From contig NZ_JAHZTC010000006.1 in the NCBI RefSeq assembly GCF_019599265.1, positions 169,882 through 233,881 of the forward strand: 64,000 nucleotides of DNA. The letters are read 5' to 3'. The position numbers were made by a program, and so were the translations under genes. Below the pieces are notes generated by a model. The model saw only the letters and a list, made by a program, of their open reading frames with translations, ran no database searches and was not told the origin of the DNA. The stretch comes from Pontibacter sp. HSC-14F20 (GTDB lineage Bacteria > Bacteroidota > Bacteroidia > Cytophagales > Hymenobacteraceae). Positions 63,641-64,000 of the stretch are shown here, piece after piece (position 1 is the stretch's first letter; each line of letters opens with the position of its first letter).

Positions 63641-63671
63641 TTGCAGATTGGAAAAGTATTTCCGACCTTTG
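63641..63671 (+). promoter_or_regulatory. rRNA promoter P4
   Basis: TTG (63641-63643), 20 bases, then GACCTTTG (63664-63671), followed by CACACCG. It is the closest to 16S, about 270 bases before it. Confidence 0.7.
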
Positions 63672-63776
63672 CACACCGAAAACGACGAAGGGGTCACGCC
63701 CCAGGTTGCCACGGCAAGCACAAGCCACCCGCCTTCTGAAAGAGAGGGCACAAGCAAAGGGAATAGCCCTTTGACA

Positions 63777-63788
63777 AGTTCTTTGAGA
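63777..63788 (+). promoter_or_regulatory. boxA-like antitermination site in the rRNA leader
   Basis: AAGTTCTTTGAG lies in the leader about 160 bases before 16S and resembles the boxA sequence (CTCTTTGA/A) at which Nus factors assemble on rRNA operons. Confidence 0.5.
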
Positions 63789-63944
63789 GATTGTTGAGAC
63801 AGAAAAAAGAAAAATAAGATAGGTACATCCGCGCGGGCAGATCTTCGGATCTCCACCGCGTCAATTCAAAGTTGAATTAAAAAGGAAAAGGCCGGGGTCG
63901 AACAGACACATTGGTTATCGTAAGATGACCTGAAGAGTAACACT

Positions 63945-64000
<56 letters not shown>

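Noticed and set aside
63062..63856. Several frames of 77-102 codons before 16S on both strands
   Set aside because: They cross the tandem rRNA promoters and leader and have low-complexity Lys/Arg-rich translations.

Overview
The window looks like a chromosomal segment of a Bacteroidota bacterium of the order Cytophagales, most likely Hymenobacteraceae and close to Pontibacter. This placement is inferred from the following: the partial 16S rRNA at the right edge starts like a Bacteroidota 16S; promoters follow the Bacteroidota pattern (TTG, about 19 bases, TAnnTTTG); a giant secreted protein ends in a type IX secretion (T9SS) sorting domain; and there are a GSCFA protein, an alternative complex III operon and M14 peptidases with gliding-bacterium-like partners. 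No phage, CRISPR array or intact insertion sequence was seen.

Layout. 1-16.5 kb holds cell-surface and secreted functions: two paralogous M14 carboxypeptidases (one cut by the edge), a PepSY protein, a 2753-residue repeat-rich T9SS cargo protein, a DUF2459 protein, a DinB-fold protein and an SLC13 anion transporter. 16.5-17.5 kb is a decayed zone with a start-less reading frame and an IS4-type transposase remnant. 17.5-24.6 kb (minus strand) has priA, a thioredoxin-domain YyaL homologue, a GSCFA protein whose start codon abuts a 13-unit hexamer array, and rpsF-rpsR-rplI. 25.1-41.6 kb is one long respiratory operon: actABCDEF (quinol:cytochrome c oxidoreductase), cytochrome oxidase II and I, heme A and heme O synthases, two subunit III proteins, subunit IV, a Sco copper chaperone, a DUF420 protein and a small CxxC protein. 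Together these move electrons from menaquinol to oxygen and supply the oxidase with heme A and copper.

41.8-49.6 kb encodes a very large NtrY-like histidine kinase overlapping by four bases a large outer-membrane barrel protein, followed by a small secreted protein. 49.6-54.3 kb has hldD and lpxB (lipopolysaccharide), an iron/cobalamin-type ABC binding protein and permease without an ATPase, and a QueD-like enzyme. 54.3-58.3 kb (minus) is the protein quality-control block clpX, clpP, tig, plus tRNA-Leu. 58.4-62.9 kb is relA/spoT, a Fur-family regulator, a STAS protein and purA. 62.9-64 kb is an rRNA leader with four tandem look-alike promoters, a boxA-like site and the first 56 bases of 16S rRNA.

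The most unusual signal is an octamer, AGGTATAG (reverse CTATACCT), found about 50 times by eye on both strands, in genes and between genes, against about two expected by chance; the same unit forms the tandem array beside the GSCFA gene. All functional calls rest on reading the translated sequence and motif knowledge; no database search was run.
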